Shown one piece after another: positions 1 through 8,350 of a DNA stretch of 64,000 nucleotides. The DNA comes from Mycobacterium paraense (lineage in GTDB: Bacteria > Actinomycetota > Actinomycetes > Mycobacteriales > Mycobacteriaceae). Under the pieces are notes generated by a model that saw only the letters and a list, made by a program, of their open reading frames with translations, was not told where the DNA came from and made no database searches. The stretch covers positions 62,001-126,000 of the forward strand of contig NZ_LQPM01000010.1 of NCBI RefSeq assembly GCF_002101815.1, in the 5' to 3' direction. How positions within the stretch are numbered: the stretch's first letter is position 1; each line of letters opens with the position of its first letter. A program made the position numbers and the translations under genes.

Positions 1-666
1 GCGGAAAAGGGTCAGGCCTTCGGGGCCATGTACGCCTACATCGAGGAGCTGGTGGAGCGAAAGGCGCGCGAACCCGGCGACGACTTGATCAGCCGCCTGG
101 TCACCGAATACGTGGCGACCGGCCAACTCGACCACGCCACCGCGGCCATGAACAGCGTGATCATGATGCAGGCCGGCCACGAGACCACCGCCAACATGAT
201 CTCCTTGGGAACCGTTGCGCTGCTGCAACATCCCGCGGTGTTCGAGCGGCTCGGACAGACCGACGACGCCGCCGTCGTCGCGAACATCGTCGAAGAGCTG
301 ATGCGCTACCTCAGCATCGTGCACAGTCAGGTCGATCGCGTGGCCATCGAAGATCTGCTGATCGACGGCCAGCTGATACGCGCGGGCGAGTTCGTCATGA
401 TGAACCTGCCCGCCGGGAACTGGGACCCCGCATTCGTCGACGATCCCGAAACCTTCGACGTCGGCCGAAACGCCCGCGGGCACTTGGGTTTCGGGTACGG
501 CGTGCATCAGTGCATCGGGGCGAACCTGGCCCGCGTCGAAATGCAGGTCGCCTTCGCAACGCTCGCGCGCCGGCTACCCGGGCTGACGTTGGCCGTGCCG
601 CCGGAGCAACTCAAGTTCAAAGACGCCAACATCTACGGCATGAAAGAGCTGCCGGTCAGTTGGTGA
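1..666 (+). CDS. Cytochrome P450, C-terminal part (5' end outside window)
   Basis: Haem-thiolate monooxygenase; the reading frame is already open at base 1, so the N-terminal half is missing. The I-helix oxygen-activation motif AGHETT (bases 172-189), the K-helix ExxR in EELMRY, and the haem loop FGYGVHQCIG with its cysteine ligand at bases 511-513 are all present, so the visible part looks functional. Its TGA overlaps the GTG start of the following SDR gene (GTGA), so the two are translationally coupled and probably act on one substrate. Substrate unknown; a lipid, steroid or terpenoid would fit mycobacterial P450s in general (inference). Confidence 0.95.
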   Translation, partial: AEKGQAFGAMYAYIEELVERKAREPGDDLISRLVTEYVATGQLDHATAAMNSVIMMQAGHETTANMISLGTVALLQHPAVFERLGQTDDAAVVANIVEELMRYLSIVHSQVDRVAIEDLLIDGQLIRAGEFVMMNLPAGNWDPAFVDDPETFDVGRNARGHLGFGYGVHQCIGANLARVEMQVAFATLARRLPGLTLAVPPEQLKFKDANIYGMKELPVSW

Positions 667-1628
667 GCACTGAGCTGCGGTTCGACGACGAGGTCGCCGT
701 GATCACCGGCGCCGGCGGGGGACTGGGCAGGCAGTATGCGCTGCTGCTGGCGGGCCGGGGCGCGCGCGTCGTAGTCAACGACATCGGGGGCTCGGTGACC
801 GGAGCCGGCTCCGACGGTGACGCGGCGGGCGGCGTCGTCGACGAGATCCGTCGCGCCGGCGGCCAGGCCGTCGCCGACACGCACAGCGTGACGACTCTCG
901 CCGGCGCACAGGCGATCGTCGACACCGCCTTGAGCACCTGGGGGCGGGTGGACATCGTGATCAACAACGCCGGAATCGTCGACGACGCCCCGTTCGAGGA
1001 CATGACCGCCGACCGGCTCGAGCCCCTCATCGATGTGCACCTACGAGGCGCGTTCTACGTGACGCGGCCCGCCTGGGCGTCGATGCGCGAGCGCCGCTAC
1101 GGCCGGATCCTGAACACCTGCTCGGCGGCGGGAATCCTTGGCGCCGAACGCATGAGCAACTACGGTGCGGCCAAGACCGGGCTGATCGGCTTCACCCGGG
1201 TGCTGGCCGCCGAGGGGGCCGCTTATGGCATCAAGGCCAACGCCATCGCCCCGATCGCCTACACGCGGATGCTCGCGCACTCGATCGACGGTGCGCAGCG
1301 GCCGGATGACGCGGCGGCGCGGGCGATCATGGACGACCTTGTCGGCCAATACCTTCGGCAGCTCGACCCGGCGCTGGTGGCGCCGGTCGCGGCGTTCCTG
1401 ACCCACCGGGACTGCCCGGTCTCCGGGGAGATCTACACGGCCGGCGCCGGGCACGTCGCGCGGTTTTTCATCGGCAGGACACGGGGTTTCCACCGTCCCG
1501 GGTTGTCCGTCGAGGACGTGCGTGACCACCTCGCCGAGATTCGCGACGAGGCCGGCTACACCGTTCCGGGCGGGCCCGCCGACGAGATGGCCGAGCTGTT
1601 CGCCGCCCTCGCCAACCCGCCCGGCTGA
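663..1628 (+). CDS. Short-chain dehydrogenase/reductase, coupled to P450
   Basis: NAD(P)-dependent oxidoreductase of 321 residues. GTG start at 663 chosen because it overlaps the P450 stop and is followed directly by the Rossmann strand with TGAGGGLG. NNAG (cofactor), a Ser around NTCSAAG and YGAAK (catalytic Tyr/Lys) are all present. The insert after the first Rossmann turn (NDIGGSVTGAGSDGDAA) and the C-terminal extension beyond the core are typical of SDRs related to the dehydrogenase part of peroxisomal multifunctional enzymes. With the P450 it could oxidise a hydroxyl introduced by that enzyme (inference). Confidence 0.92.
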   Translation: MSTELRFDDEVAVITGAGGGLGRQYALLLAGRGARVVVNDIGGSVTGAGSDGDAAGGVVDEIRRAGGQAVADTHSVTTLAGAQAIVDTALSTWGRVDIVINNAGIVDDAPFEDMTADRLEPLIDVHLRGAFYVTRPAWASMRERRYGRILNTCSAAGILGAERMSNYGAAKTGLIGFTRVLAAEGAAYGIKANAIAPIAYTRMLAHSIDGAQRPDDAAARAIMDDLVGQYLRQLDPALVAPVAAFLTHRDCPVSGEIYTAGAGHVARFFIGRTRGFHRPGLSVEDVRDHLAEIRDEAGYTVPGGPADEMAELFAALANPPG

Positions 1629-1631
1629 CGG

Positions 1632-2447
1632 TCAGCTCTTCCTGCGGAAGGCGCGCCAGATCAGGAACCCGACGCCCACCGCGGCGGCCAGCACCACGGT
1701 GGTCAGGATCGTCTGCAGCGCGTCGATCGCGATCCAGCTGGGCTCGTAAGAGCCGGTGGCGCCGACGCATTCGAAGCTGACACTGGTCCCCGACTGGCCC
1801 GGTTTGTAGCTGTAGTTGGTGGTGTCGTACGCCAGCTGGTAGCCGCTGTCGCACACGAAGGGGCTCGTCCACATCGCGCTCGCCGGCATCGTTGCGGTCA
1901 GCGACGCGGCGGCGCCGATGCACAGGCCGAGGGCCCCGACGATCGCCCCGATCCGATCCGGCCACCCGCGCATGCCCCACGGCCGGCGGCGGCCCTGCGC
2001 GACTTGGCGCCTCGAGCCGACCTGCTGCGGGAAGCCGGGTGGCTGCGGGAAGCCGGGCGGCTGCGCCATGCCGGCGACCGCGCCGAAGCCCGGTGTCGCG
2101 CCCTGCTGCGAATACACGACCGAATGCCCCACCTTGAACGTCGCCTTGCCGTGCTTGAAGATGTTGTCGATCTGTTCCTGGGACAGGCCCGCCTGGGCCG
2201 CGGCTTGCATGAAAGCCTCTCGATGCTGCGCCATCTCGGGCGCGGACGGCCCACCGGGGCCGGCCGGACCGCCGGTGCGCAAACCCTCCCACAACGACTG
2301 CGCATACTGGCGTGCGCGATCGTCGGGATCCTGCCCGGCGGCCGCCTTGGCTTCGGCCAGTTGACGTTCCAGCTCGGCGATGCGCTTCTGCTCGGCGAGC
2401 TGACGTTCCAGGTCAGCGATGCGCTTTTCGGCGTCGTCGGCGTCCAT
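1632..2447 (-). CDS. Coiled-coil, two-helix membrane protein of unknown function
   Basis: 271 residues. The N-terminus starts with a heptad coiled coil in which the unit KRIADLERQLAE / KRIAELERQLAE is repeated (residues about 8-35). A region follows that ends in VGHSVVYSQQGA, then a Pro/Gly linker with PPGFPQ duplicated. The C-terminal half holds two hydrophobic segments (about residues 165-192 and 240-262) flanking a probably exported loop with two cysteines (FVCDSG, FECVG) that could form a disulfide. ATG at 2447 chosen because it precedes the coiled coil; the longer open frame upstream overlaps the lipoprotein gene. Lies 65 bases downstream of the lipoprotein on the same strand. Function not recognised. 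Confidence 0.75.
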   Translation of the reverse strand: MDADDAEKRIADLERQLAEQKRIAELERQLAEAKAAAGQDPDDRARQYAQSLWEGLRTGGPAGPGGPSAPEMAQHREAFMQAAAQAGLSQEQIDNIFKHGKATFKVGHSVVYSQQGATPGFGAVAGMAQPPGFPQPPGFPQQVGSRRQVAQGRRRPWGMRGWPDRIGAIVGALGLCIGAAASLTATMPASAMWTSPFVCDSGYQLAYDTTNYSYKPGQSGTSVSFECVGATGSYEPSWIAIDALQTILTTVVLAAAVGVGFLIWRAFRRKS

Positions 2448-2512
2448 CGGCAAATGGTCCCACGCCCAAACAGCGGGTGCAGCAAAATTCGGCACGCGCC
2501 AAGCGCCGAAGC

Positions 2513-3202
2513 TCAGCAGCTGAACGCGGTGCCGACACCGTCCGGGGGCGGCACCGACTTCAGGCAACCGAACGGCTGGATGCCGGCGGTCGCGAACCGC
2601 ACCGCCGACTGATGGGCGTAGTTCACGCAGTACAGGCCCGATTGATCGGCGCGGCAGCGGTAGTCGCCGAATGACAGCGTGTCCCCGTCGGCCAGCTCGG
2701 GTCCGTTGCCGTTGAGGAACGGACCGGGGTCGGCCCGCGCCGAGCCGACCTGCAGGTTGGTCCCGTCGAAGTCGACCCAGCCGCCCTTCCAGTCGCCGTA
2801 GGCCGTGTCCGGTCGCGGCGGCGGATTGGCCAGGTTCACCAGGCACGAAAGCGCACCGCCGGTGCGCTTGGCATCGGTCATGCAGGAAACCTTGCCGGCT
2901 TGGGCGGTCAGCGCGATGTCGTTGCCGAGCGGGGTGGTGGCGCCCTGCCGCGTCGCGCTGTGATAGCGCCCCGGATCGGCGGGATGACCTGCTTCTATCC
3001 AGGCGATGACATCGGAAATCGCGGCGCCGGACGCCGGCGCGGCGGACGGCGCCGGCGGTTTGCTGCCCGACGGCGGGGTGGTCGTCGCGGCGGTGCCGGC
3101 CGAGGTCGGCGACGTGGTTGGCGGCCGTCCCGCGTTGTCGCCGCCGAGGTGCGAGCATCCGGCGACCAGCAACGCGACTGCGACCAGGGCGGCGATCCGC
3201 AT
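2513..3202 (-). CDS. Secreted lipoprotein of unknown function
   Basis: 229 residues with a short positively charged start, a hydrophobic core and the lipobox LVAGC, which predicts lipidation of Cys16 and anchoring to the outer face of the cytoplasmic membrane. A low-complexity Thr/Ser/Pro/Ala linker (about 25-60) leads to a globular domain with six further cysteines (in VSCM, LSCL, YRCR, YCVN, FGCL, FSC), consistent with disulfides outside the cell. Lies upstream of the coiled-coil membrane protein gene, so the two may form an envelope-related unit. No catalytic motif recognised. Confidence 0.85.
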   Translation of the reverse strand: MRIAALVAVALLVAGCSHLGGDNAGRPPTTSPTSAGTAATTTPPSGSKPPAPSAAPASGAAISDVIAWIEAGHPADPGRYHSATRQGATTPLGNDIALTAQAGKVSCMTDAKRTGGALSCLVNLANPPPRPDTAYGDWKGGWVDFDGTNLQVGSARADPGPFLNGNGPELADGDTLSFGDYRCRADQSGLYCVNYAHQSAVRFATAGIQPFGCLKSVPPPDGVGTAFSC

Positions 3203-3282
3203 CCCGCCAGGCTAACCGCCACGCCCCGGGATTCGGCCGCTAGCCGCGCCTCGGGGCCGTGGTGTCGGCTACCGTCACTGGT

Positions 3283-4788
3283 ATGCATGAGCGCACCATC
3301 CGCGCCCGCACCACCGCCGGCACCGTCGAAGGCTTCACCCGCGACGGCGTAAACCGCTGGCGATCCATCCCTTACGCCCGCCCGCCCGTGGGGCCGCTGC
3401 GGCTCCGGGCGCCGCAGCCCGCGCCGCCGTGGTCGGGTGTGCGGCACTGCCACGGCTTCGCCCACTGCGCGCCCCAGCAGCGCCGCTACACGATGCTGGG
3501 TGTGGGGCGCTATCAGCCGATGAGCGAGGACTGCCTCACCCTCAACGTCGTCACGCCGGAAGTCCCGTCCGACAAGCCGTTACCGGTGATGGTCTTCATC
3601 CACGGCGGCGGCTACATCCTGGGCAGCTCGGCCACGCCGCTGTACGACGGGGCGGCGCTGGCGCGCCGCGGCTGTGTGTACGTATCGGTCAACTACCGCC
3701 TGGGCGCCCTGGGCTGCCTGGACCTGTCGTCGCTGTCCACCCCCGAAATGCCGATCGACAGCAACCTCTACCTACGCGACCTGGTGCTGGCGCTGCAGTG
3801 GATCCGCGACAACATCGCCGAATTCGGCGGCGACCCGGCCAAGGTCACCATCTTCGGGGAGAGCGCGGGCGCGCACATCACCGCCACGCTGCTGGCGGTG
3901 CCCGCCGCCGAAGGCCTGTTCGCCCAGGCCATTTCGGAAAGTCCGGCCTCCGGTATGGTGCGGTCGCGGGAAACGGCCGCCGAGTTCGCGACGCGCTTCG
4001 CCCGCCTGCTCGGCGCCCGCCCGCAGGACGCGGCGACCGCGCTGCGGCGGGCGTCCGCGGCGCAGTTTGTGGAGACCCAACATCGGCTGATCGACCAGGG
4101 CATGGAGAACCGGCTCGGCGCTTTCCCGATCGGCCCGGTTTTCGGCGACGACGTCCTGCCCGTGGATCCGGTCGAGGCCATGCGGACCGGCCGCGCGCAT
4201 CGGGTGCCGCTGATCGTGGGCACCAACGCCGAAGAGGGCCGCCTGTTCACCCGGTTCCTGCGCATGCTGCCGACCAACGAGTCGATGATCGAGGAGTTGC
4301 TCGCCGACACGGAACCCGCTGCGCGCGAACGCATCACCGCCGCCTACCCCGACTACCCGGCGCCGTCGGCCTGCATCCAGCTCGGCGGCGACTTCGCGTT
4401 CAGCTCGGCGGCCTGGCAGATCGCCGAGGCGCACGGCGTCCACGCGCCCACGTACCTGTACCGATACGACTACGCCCCGCGGACGCTGCGCTGGTCCGGC
4501 CTGGGCGCCACGCACGCGACCGAGTTGCTGGCGGTTTTCGACGTCTACCGCACCCGATTCGGTGCCCTGCTGACCGCGGCCGCGGATCGACGAGCGGCGC
4601 TGCGGGTCAGCAATCACGTGCAGCGCCGGTGGCGGTCGTTCAGCCGCACCGGCTCGCCGGGTGACGACTGGCCCCCCTACACCCCGGACGACCGCGCCGT
4701 GATGGTGTTCGACCGCAAGAGCCGGATCGAGTTCGATCCGCACCCCCATCGCCGGATGGCATGGGACGGCTTCTCACTGGCGCAGTGA
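3283..4788 (+). CDS. Type B carboxylesterase
   Basis: Alpha/beta-hydrolase of the carboxylesterase/cholinesterase type, 501 residues from ATG 3283 (an in-frame GTG at 3259 would add eight residues). Oxyanion motif HGGGY at 107-111, nucleophile elbow FGESAGAH with Ser194, acidic member probably in GTNAEEG, and catalytic His in GATHATEL. The N-terminal TTAGTVEGF and SIPYARPPVG stretches are the family signature. No signal peptide, so probably cytosolic. Hydrolyses carboxylic esters; substrate unknown. Followed after 18 bases by the phosphotransferase gene. Confidence 0.93.
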   Translation: MHERTIRARTTAGTVEGFTRDGVNRWRSIPYARPPVGPLRLRAPQPAPPWSGVRHCHGFAHCAPQQRRYTMLGVGRYQPMSEDCLTLNVVTPEVPSDKPLPVMVFIHGGGYILGSSATPLYDGAALARRGCVYVSVNYRLGALGCLDLSSLSTPEMPIDSNLYLRDLVLALQWIRDNIAEFGGDPAKVTIFGESAGAHITATLLAVPAAEGLFAQAISESPASGMVRSRETAAEFATRFARLLGARPQDAATALRRASAAQFVETQHRLIDQGMENRLGAFPIGPVFGDDVLPVDPVEAMRTGRAHRVPLIVGTNAEEGRLFTRFLRMLPTNESMIEELLADTEPAARERITAAYPDYPAPSACIQLGGDFAFSSAAWQIAEAHGVHAPTYLYRYDYAPRTLRWSGLGATHATELLAVFDVYRTRFGALLTAAADRRAALRVSNHVQRRWRSFSRTGSPGDDWPPYTPDDRAVMVFDRKSRIEFDPHPHRRMAWDGFSLAQ

Positions 4789-4806
4789 CCTGGCACGCTG
4801 TCCGTC

Positions 4807-6798
4807 ATGCATGCCGACACAGAGCAAGTCATCGAACGACCCGGTGATCTCACGGCGGCCTGGTTGGCCGCCGCGATCGGCACCGGACCCATTGCCGACT
4901 TCGCCGTGGAGCGCATCGGCACCGGCCAGATGAGTGAGTGCTACCGCGTCCGGCTCACCTACGCCGATGCCGAGGGGCCCGAGTCGGTGGTGCTGAAGGT
5001 CGCGGCGTCCGATCCGGTGAGCCGGCAGACGGGCTCGGCGCTGGGGCTCTACGAGCGTGAGGTCCGCTTCTACGGCGACATCGCGCCGCGCCTGGGCGGG
5101 CCGGTGGCGCCCTGCTATCACGCCGCCGTCGACACCGCGACGGGCGCGTTCGACCTGCTGCTCGGCGACGCGGGACCTGCCATCGTCGGTGACGAGATCG
5201 CCGGTGCGACAACCGCACAGGCCCGCCTCGGCGTCGTCGAGCTGGCGCGGTTGCACGGGCCCCTGCTCGGCGACGCGGCGCTGGCCGACGCGCCGTGGCT
5301 CAACCGCGATTCGCCGCTCAACCAGGCGATGATCGCCCCGCTGTACGCCGGCTTCATCGACCGGTACGGCGAGCAGATCGCGCCCGAGCACCGCGTCGTA
5401 TGCGAACGCCTGGTGGCCGCGTTCGACGGCTACCTCGCCCAGGAGTCGGCCGAGGACCGGATCCGTGGCCTGGTGCACGGCGACTACCGGCTGGACAACA
5501 TGTTGTTCGGCACCGCCGGGGCCGACCGCCCGCTGACCGTCGTCGATTGGCAGACCGTGTCTTGGGGGCCGGCGCTGACGGACCTGGCGTACTTCCTCGG
5601 CTGCGCGCTGCGCACGCAAGACCGCAAGGAGCGGTACGACGAATTGCTGCGCGCCTACCACGAGGCGCTGGGGCCGGCGGCGCCGATCACCTTCGCCGAC
5701 GTCGCCGAAGGGGTTCGGCGCCAAAGCTTTTTCGGCGTGATGATGGCGATCGTCTCGTCGATGCTGGTGGAGCGCACCGACCGCGGCGACCGGATGTTCA
5801 TGACCATGCTGGAGCGCAACTGCGAGCACGTGCTCGACACCGATGCGTTGGCGACGCTGCCCGACCCGGTGGCGGCCGAGCCGCTGCGGCCGACCGAGGG
5901 GGACGAGCTCGCCCACACCCCGACCGCCGAACCGCTGTGGAGCGAGAGCTGGTACGCCGACTTCGCCGATCCCGCACAGGGATTGGGCGGCTGGTTCCGC
6001 ATCGGCCTGATAGCCAACCAGGGCAAGGCCCTGGTGCACGCGCTGCTGTGCGGACCCGACCTGCCGACCGTTGCCGTCGACGCCGAAGTCCCGCTGCCGG
6101 AAGACCCGCGGGTGGTGCGCGCCGACGGCTTCGAGATCGGCCACTCCGCCAGCGTGCCGCTGCAGGCCTACCGCGTCGACGTGCGGGCGCGGGCCCAGGC
6201 CTACCCCGACCCGTCGGCGTTGCTGCGCGGTGAGCCCGGAACGCCGGTCGAGATGGCGATGAATCTGGAGTGGGCCACCGACGGCACGCCGTACAAGTAC
6301 CGGCTCACGACGCGCTACGAAATCCCTTGCACCGTCACGGGAACCGTCACGATCGACGGCACGAGCTACCGCCTCGACGCGGTGCCCGGGCAGCGCGACC
6401 ACTCCTGGGGGGTGCGTGACTGGTGGAGCATGGACTGGATCTGGAGCGCGCTGCACCTGAACGACGGCACCCACCTGCACGGCGTGAACATCCGCATCCC
6501 GGGCGCGCCCGCGTTCAGCATCGGCTATACCCAGGACGCCGGCGGCAACGTCGTCGAGCTGGATGCCATTGCCTCGCGGGAGGCCTTCGGCGACAACGGA
6601 TTACCGCTGGACGCGACGCTGGATCTCAGCCCCGGCGGCATCACCGCGGACATCGAGGTGCGCGGCCAGGCGCCGGTGCGACTGGTCGCCGCCGACGGGC
6701 GGGTGAGCCAGTTCCCGCGCGCCTGGGTCAGCGTCAGCACCGCGGACGGCCGCGCCGGTGTGGGCTGGGTGGAATGGAACCGCAACCTGCCGCAGTAG
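4807..6798 (+). CDS. Two-domain protein: aminoglycoside-phosphotransferase-like kinase plus C-terminal lipocalin-like domain
   Basis: 663 residues. The N-terminal half (about 1-360) is an APH/choline-kinase-like small-molecule kinase: catalytic HGDYRLDN (His224-Asn231) and metal-binding VVDWQT (Asp247). The C-terminal half (about 370-663) is unrelated to kinases; its signature QRDHSWGVRDWW near residue 529 and beta-rich pattern resemble domains annotated in actinobacterial phosphotransferase fusions and in tocopherol-cyclase/AttH-like proteins (family memory). Substrate unknown; a hydrophobic alcohol would fit a kinase with a lipid-binding partner domain (inference). The gluconokinase gene starts inside its last codons. 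Confidence 0.8.
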   Translation: MHADTEQVIERPGDLTAAWLAAAIGTGPIADFAVERIGTGQMSECYRVRLTYADAEGPESVVLKVAASDPVSRQTGSALGLYEREVRFYGDIAPRLGGPVAPCYHAAVDTATGAFDLLLGDAGPAIVGDEIAGATTAQARLGVVELARLHGPLLGDAALADAPWLNRDSPLNQAMIAPLYAGFIDRYGEQIAPEHRVVCERLVAAFDGYLAQESAEDRIRGLVHGDYRLDNMLFGTAGADRPLTVVDWQTVSWGPALTDLAYFLGCALRTQDRKERYDELLRAYHEALGPAAPITFADVAEGVRRQSFFGVMMAIVSSMLVERTDRGDRMFMTMLERNCEHVLDTDALATLPDPVAAEPLRPTEGDELAHTPTAEPLWSESWYADFADPAQGLGGWFRIGLIANQGKALVHALLCGPDLPTVAVDAEVPLPEDPRVVRADGFEIGHSASVPLQAYRVDVRARAQAYPDPSALLRGEPGTPVEMAMNLEWATDGTPYKYRLTTRYEIPCTVTGTVTIDGTSYRLDAVPGQRDHSWGVRDWWSMDWIWSALHLNDGTHLHGVNIRIPGAPAFSIGYTQDAGGNVVELDAIASREAFGDNGLPLDATLDLSPGGITADIEVRGQAPVRLVAADGRVSQFPRAWVSVSTADGRAGVGWVEWNRNLPQ

Positions 6799-7295
6799 CC
6801 GCCCGGCCACCCGTCGTGGTGATGGGGGTCTCGGGATCGGGGAAGTCCACGGTGGGCGCGGCGTTGGCGCAACGGCTGCAGGTGCCCTTCGTGGACGCCG
6901 ACACCCTGCACCCGCCGGCCAACATCGCCAAGATGACCGCCGGTGAACCGCTGACCGACGACGATCGCTATCCGTGGCTGGAAACGGTCGGCGCTTGGCT
7001 GGCCGGCCATCGCGGCGGCGGGGTGGTGAGTTGCTCGGCGCTCAAGCGCAAGTACCGCGACCAGCTGCGGGCACACTGCCCGCCGGTGGAGTTTTTGCAC
7101 CTGCGCGGTTCGCCGGAACTCATCGGCGCCAGGCTGGCCGCTCGGCCCGGCCATTTCATGCCGGCGGCGCTGCTGCGGTCGCAGTTCGACGCGTTGGAAC
7201 CGCTCGGTCCCGACGAGGCCGGGGTCACCGCCGACGCCGGCCAGGCCGTCGACGCCATCGTCGACGCCTTTACCGCCTGGCGACCACCCCCGTAG
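6774..7295 (+). CDS. gntK: Gluconokinase
   Basis: 173 residues. Phosphorylates D-gluconate to 6-phosphogluconate, feeding the pentose phosphate pathway. P-loop GVSGSGKS near the N-terminus, then DADTLHPPANIAKM and GEPLTDDDRYPWL, which are diagnostic for GntK-type gluconokinases, and SALKRKYRDQLR. ATG 6774 overlaps the preceding gene by 25 bases and has GGGTGG just upstream; the next in-frame ATG (6822) lies directly before the P-loop and would remove its first strand. The stop lies within the palindrome of the downstream toxin-antitoxin operon. Confidence 0.9.
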   Translation: MEPQPAAVAARPPVVVMGVSGSGKSTVGAALAQRLQVPFVDADTLHPPANIAKMTAGEPLTDDDRYPWLETVGAWLAGHRGGGVVSCSALKRKYRDQLRAHCPPVEFLHLRGSPELIGARLAARPGHFMPAALLRSQFDALEPLGPDEAGVTADAGQAVDAIVDAFTAWRPPP

Positions 7296-7306
7296 CATTA
7301 TGCTAC
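7292..7306. promoter_or_regulatory. Palindromic operator candidate of the toxin-antitoxin operon
   Basis: GTAGCATTATGCTAC is a perfect inverted repeat (7-base arms, one central base). It includes the gluconokinase stop codon and lies 38 bases before the antitoxin start. TATGCT inside it, or the sequence just after, could be a -10 element. Type II antitoxins commonly repress their own promoter through such a site; that role is inferred from position and symmetry only. Confidence 0.55.
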
Positions 7307-7343
7307 GATTTGTAACGAAGTGTTGCAGGGACGGAGGAAGGTC

Positions 7344-7733
7344 ATGGCCGAGGCTCTCGATCGCGTCACGCGGGTGGCCGCCGACCTGATGGACAGCGCC
7401 GCATCGGAGGGTGCCCGGCAGAGCCGTTCGGCCAAGCAGCAACTCGACCACTGGGCGCGGGTCGGGCGCGCGGTATCCAGTCAGCACACCACCTCTCGAC
7501 GACGGGTGGAGGCCGCCCTCGCGGGCCGCTTGGCGACCGGCGACCTCACCGTCGAGGAGGGCGTCGTGTTCAACGCCGAGATCTCGGCGGCCATCGAGGA
7601 AAGCCTGGCCCGCACCGACTACGGGGCCGCGCTGGCCGGGCAGGGGATCGCCACGGTCGCTCTCAACGACGCCGGCGACATCGTCGAGTACCGACCCGAC
7701 GGCACGGAGGCGCCGCTTGCGGCCAAGCGCTGA
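7344..7733 (+). CDS. ParD-like antitoxin
   Basis: 129-residue acidic, helical protein resembling the ParD-like antitoxin family (TA_antitoxin type). RHH/helical N-terminal region with SRSAKQQLDHWARVGR, a central block ending in LTVEEGVVFNAEI, and the C-terminal segment VALNDAGDIVEYRPDG typical of the group. ATG 7344 chosen for the GGAGG at 7333-7337; a GTG at 7320 would add eight residues. It is 18 bases upstream of a zeta-like kinase gene, the usual antitoxin-first order. Should neutralise that partner and repress the operon through the palindrome at 7292-7306 (inference). Confidence 0.75.
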   Translation: MAEALDRVTRVAADLMDSAASEGARQSRSAKQQLDHWARVGRAVSSQHTTSRRRVEAALAGRLATGDLTVEEGVVFNAEISAAIEESLARTDYGAALAGQGIATVALNDAGDIVEYRPDGTEAPLAAKR

Positions 7734-7751
7734 TCGTGACCCGGCGGCTCG

Positions 7752-8330
7752 ATGAAGCGACTCGACCTGGTGGTCGGGCCCAACGGCGCCGGCAAGTCGA
7801 CGTTCATCGCCTTCACGCTCTCGCCGCTGCTGCCCGGAAGTCTGGTGGTCAATGCCGACGAGATTGCTCGGCAGCGCTGGCCGGAGGACCCGGCGTCGCA
7901 CGCCTATGACTCGGCGCGAGTCGCCGCCGAAACCCGGGCGAAGCTGATCGAGCTGGGCCGCAATTTCGTTGCCGAGACGGTGTTTTCGCATCCGACGAAG
8001 CTCGACCTGATCCGCAGCGCGCGCGGACAGGGCTTCACCGTTGTCCTGCATGCGCTGCTGATCCCGGAAGACCTTGCCGTCGAGCGCGTCCGGCACCGCG
8101 TGCTCGCCGGCGGCCACCACGTGCCGGAGGCCAAGATCCGCCAGCGGCACCGCCGGTTGTGGGCGCTGGTCGCCGACGCCATCGCTTCTTCCGATATCGC
8201 GACCGTCTACGACAACAGCCGCCTGCGCGGGCCGCGCATCGTCGCCCGATTCAGCGGGGGCGAGCCGGTCGGGGATCCCGATTGGCCGGTGTGGACGCCG
8301 GAGGAACTGGGGTCGCGCTGGTCGAGATGA
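7752..8330 (+). CDS. Zeta-toxin-like P-loop kinase
   Basis: 192 residues. Walker A GPNGAGKST (residues 9-17), NADEIA, AETVFSH and the region VRHRVLAGGHHVPEAKIRQRHRR match the zeta-toxin/AAA kinase type whose best-known members phosphorylate UDP-N-acetylglucosamine and block cell-wall synthesis. Pairing with the ParD-like gene just upstream supports a toxin role, although some proteins of this type are not toxic. All P-loop residues are intact, so the module should be active. Ends 20 bases before the convergent DoxX-repeat gene. Confidence 0.8.
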   Translation: MKRLDLVVGPNGAGKSTFIAFTLSPLLPGSLVVNADEIARQRWPEDPASHAYDSARVAAETRAKLIELGRNFVAETVFSHPTKLDLIRSARGQGFTVVLHALLIPEDLAVERVRHRVLAGGHHVPEAKIRQRHRRLWALVADAIASSDIATVYDNSRLRGPRIVARFSGGEPVGDPDWPVWTPEELGSRWSR

Positions 8331-8350
8331 GCGCGCTCCGGCCCCGGCGG

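Noticed and set aside
510..662. Longer N-terminus for the SDR inside the P450 gene
   Set aside because: The region is the P450 haem-binding segment in another frame; GTG 663 fits the Rossmann start and stop overlap.
4774..6480. 568-codon minus-strand frame
   Set aside because: Antisense to the kinase fusion gene; low-complexity Arg/Val/His composition, no motif.
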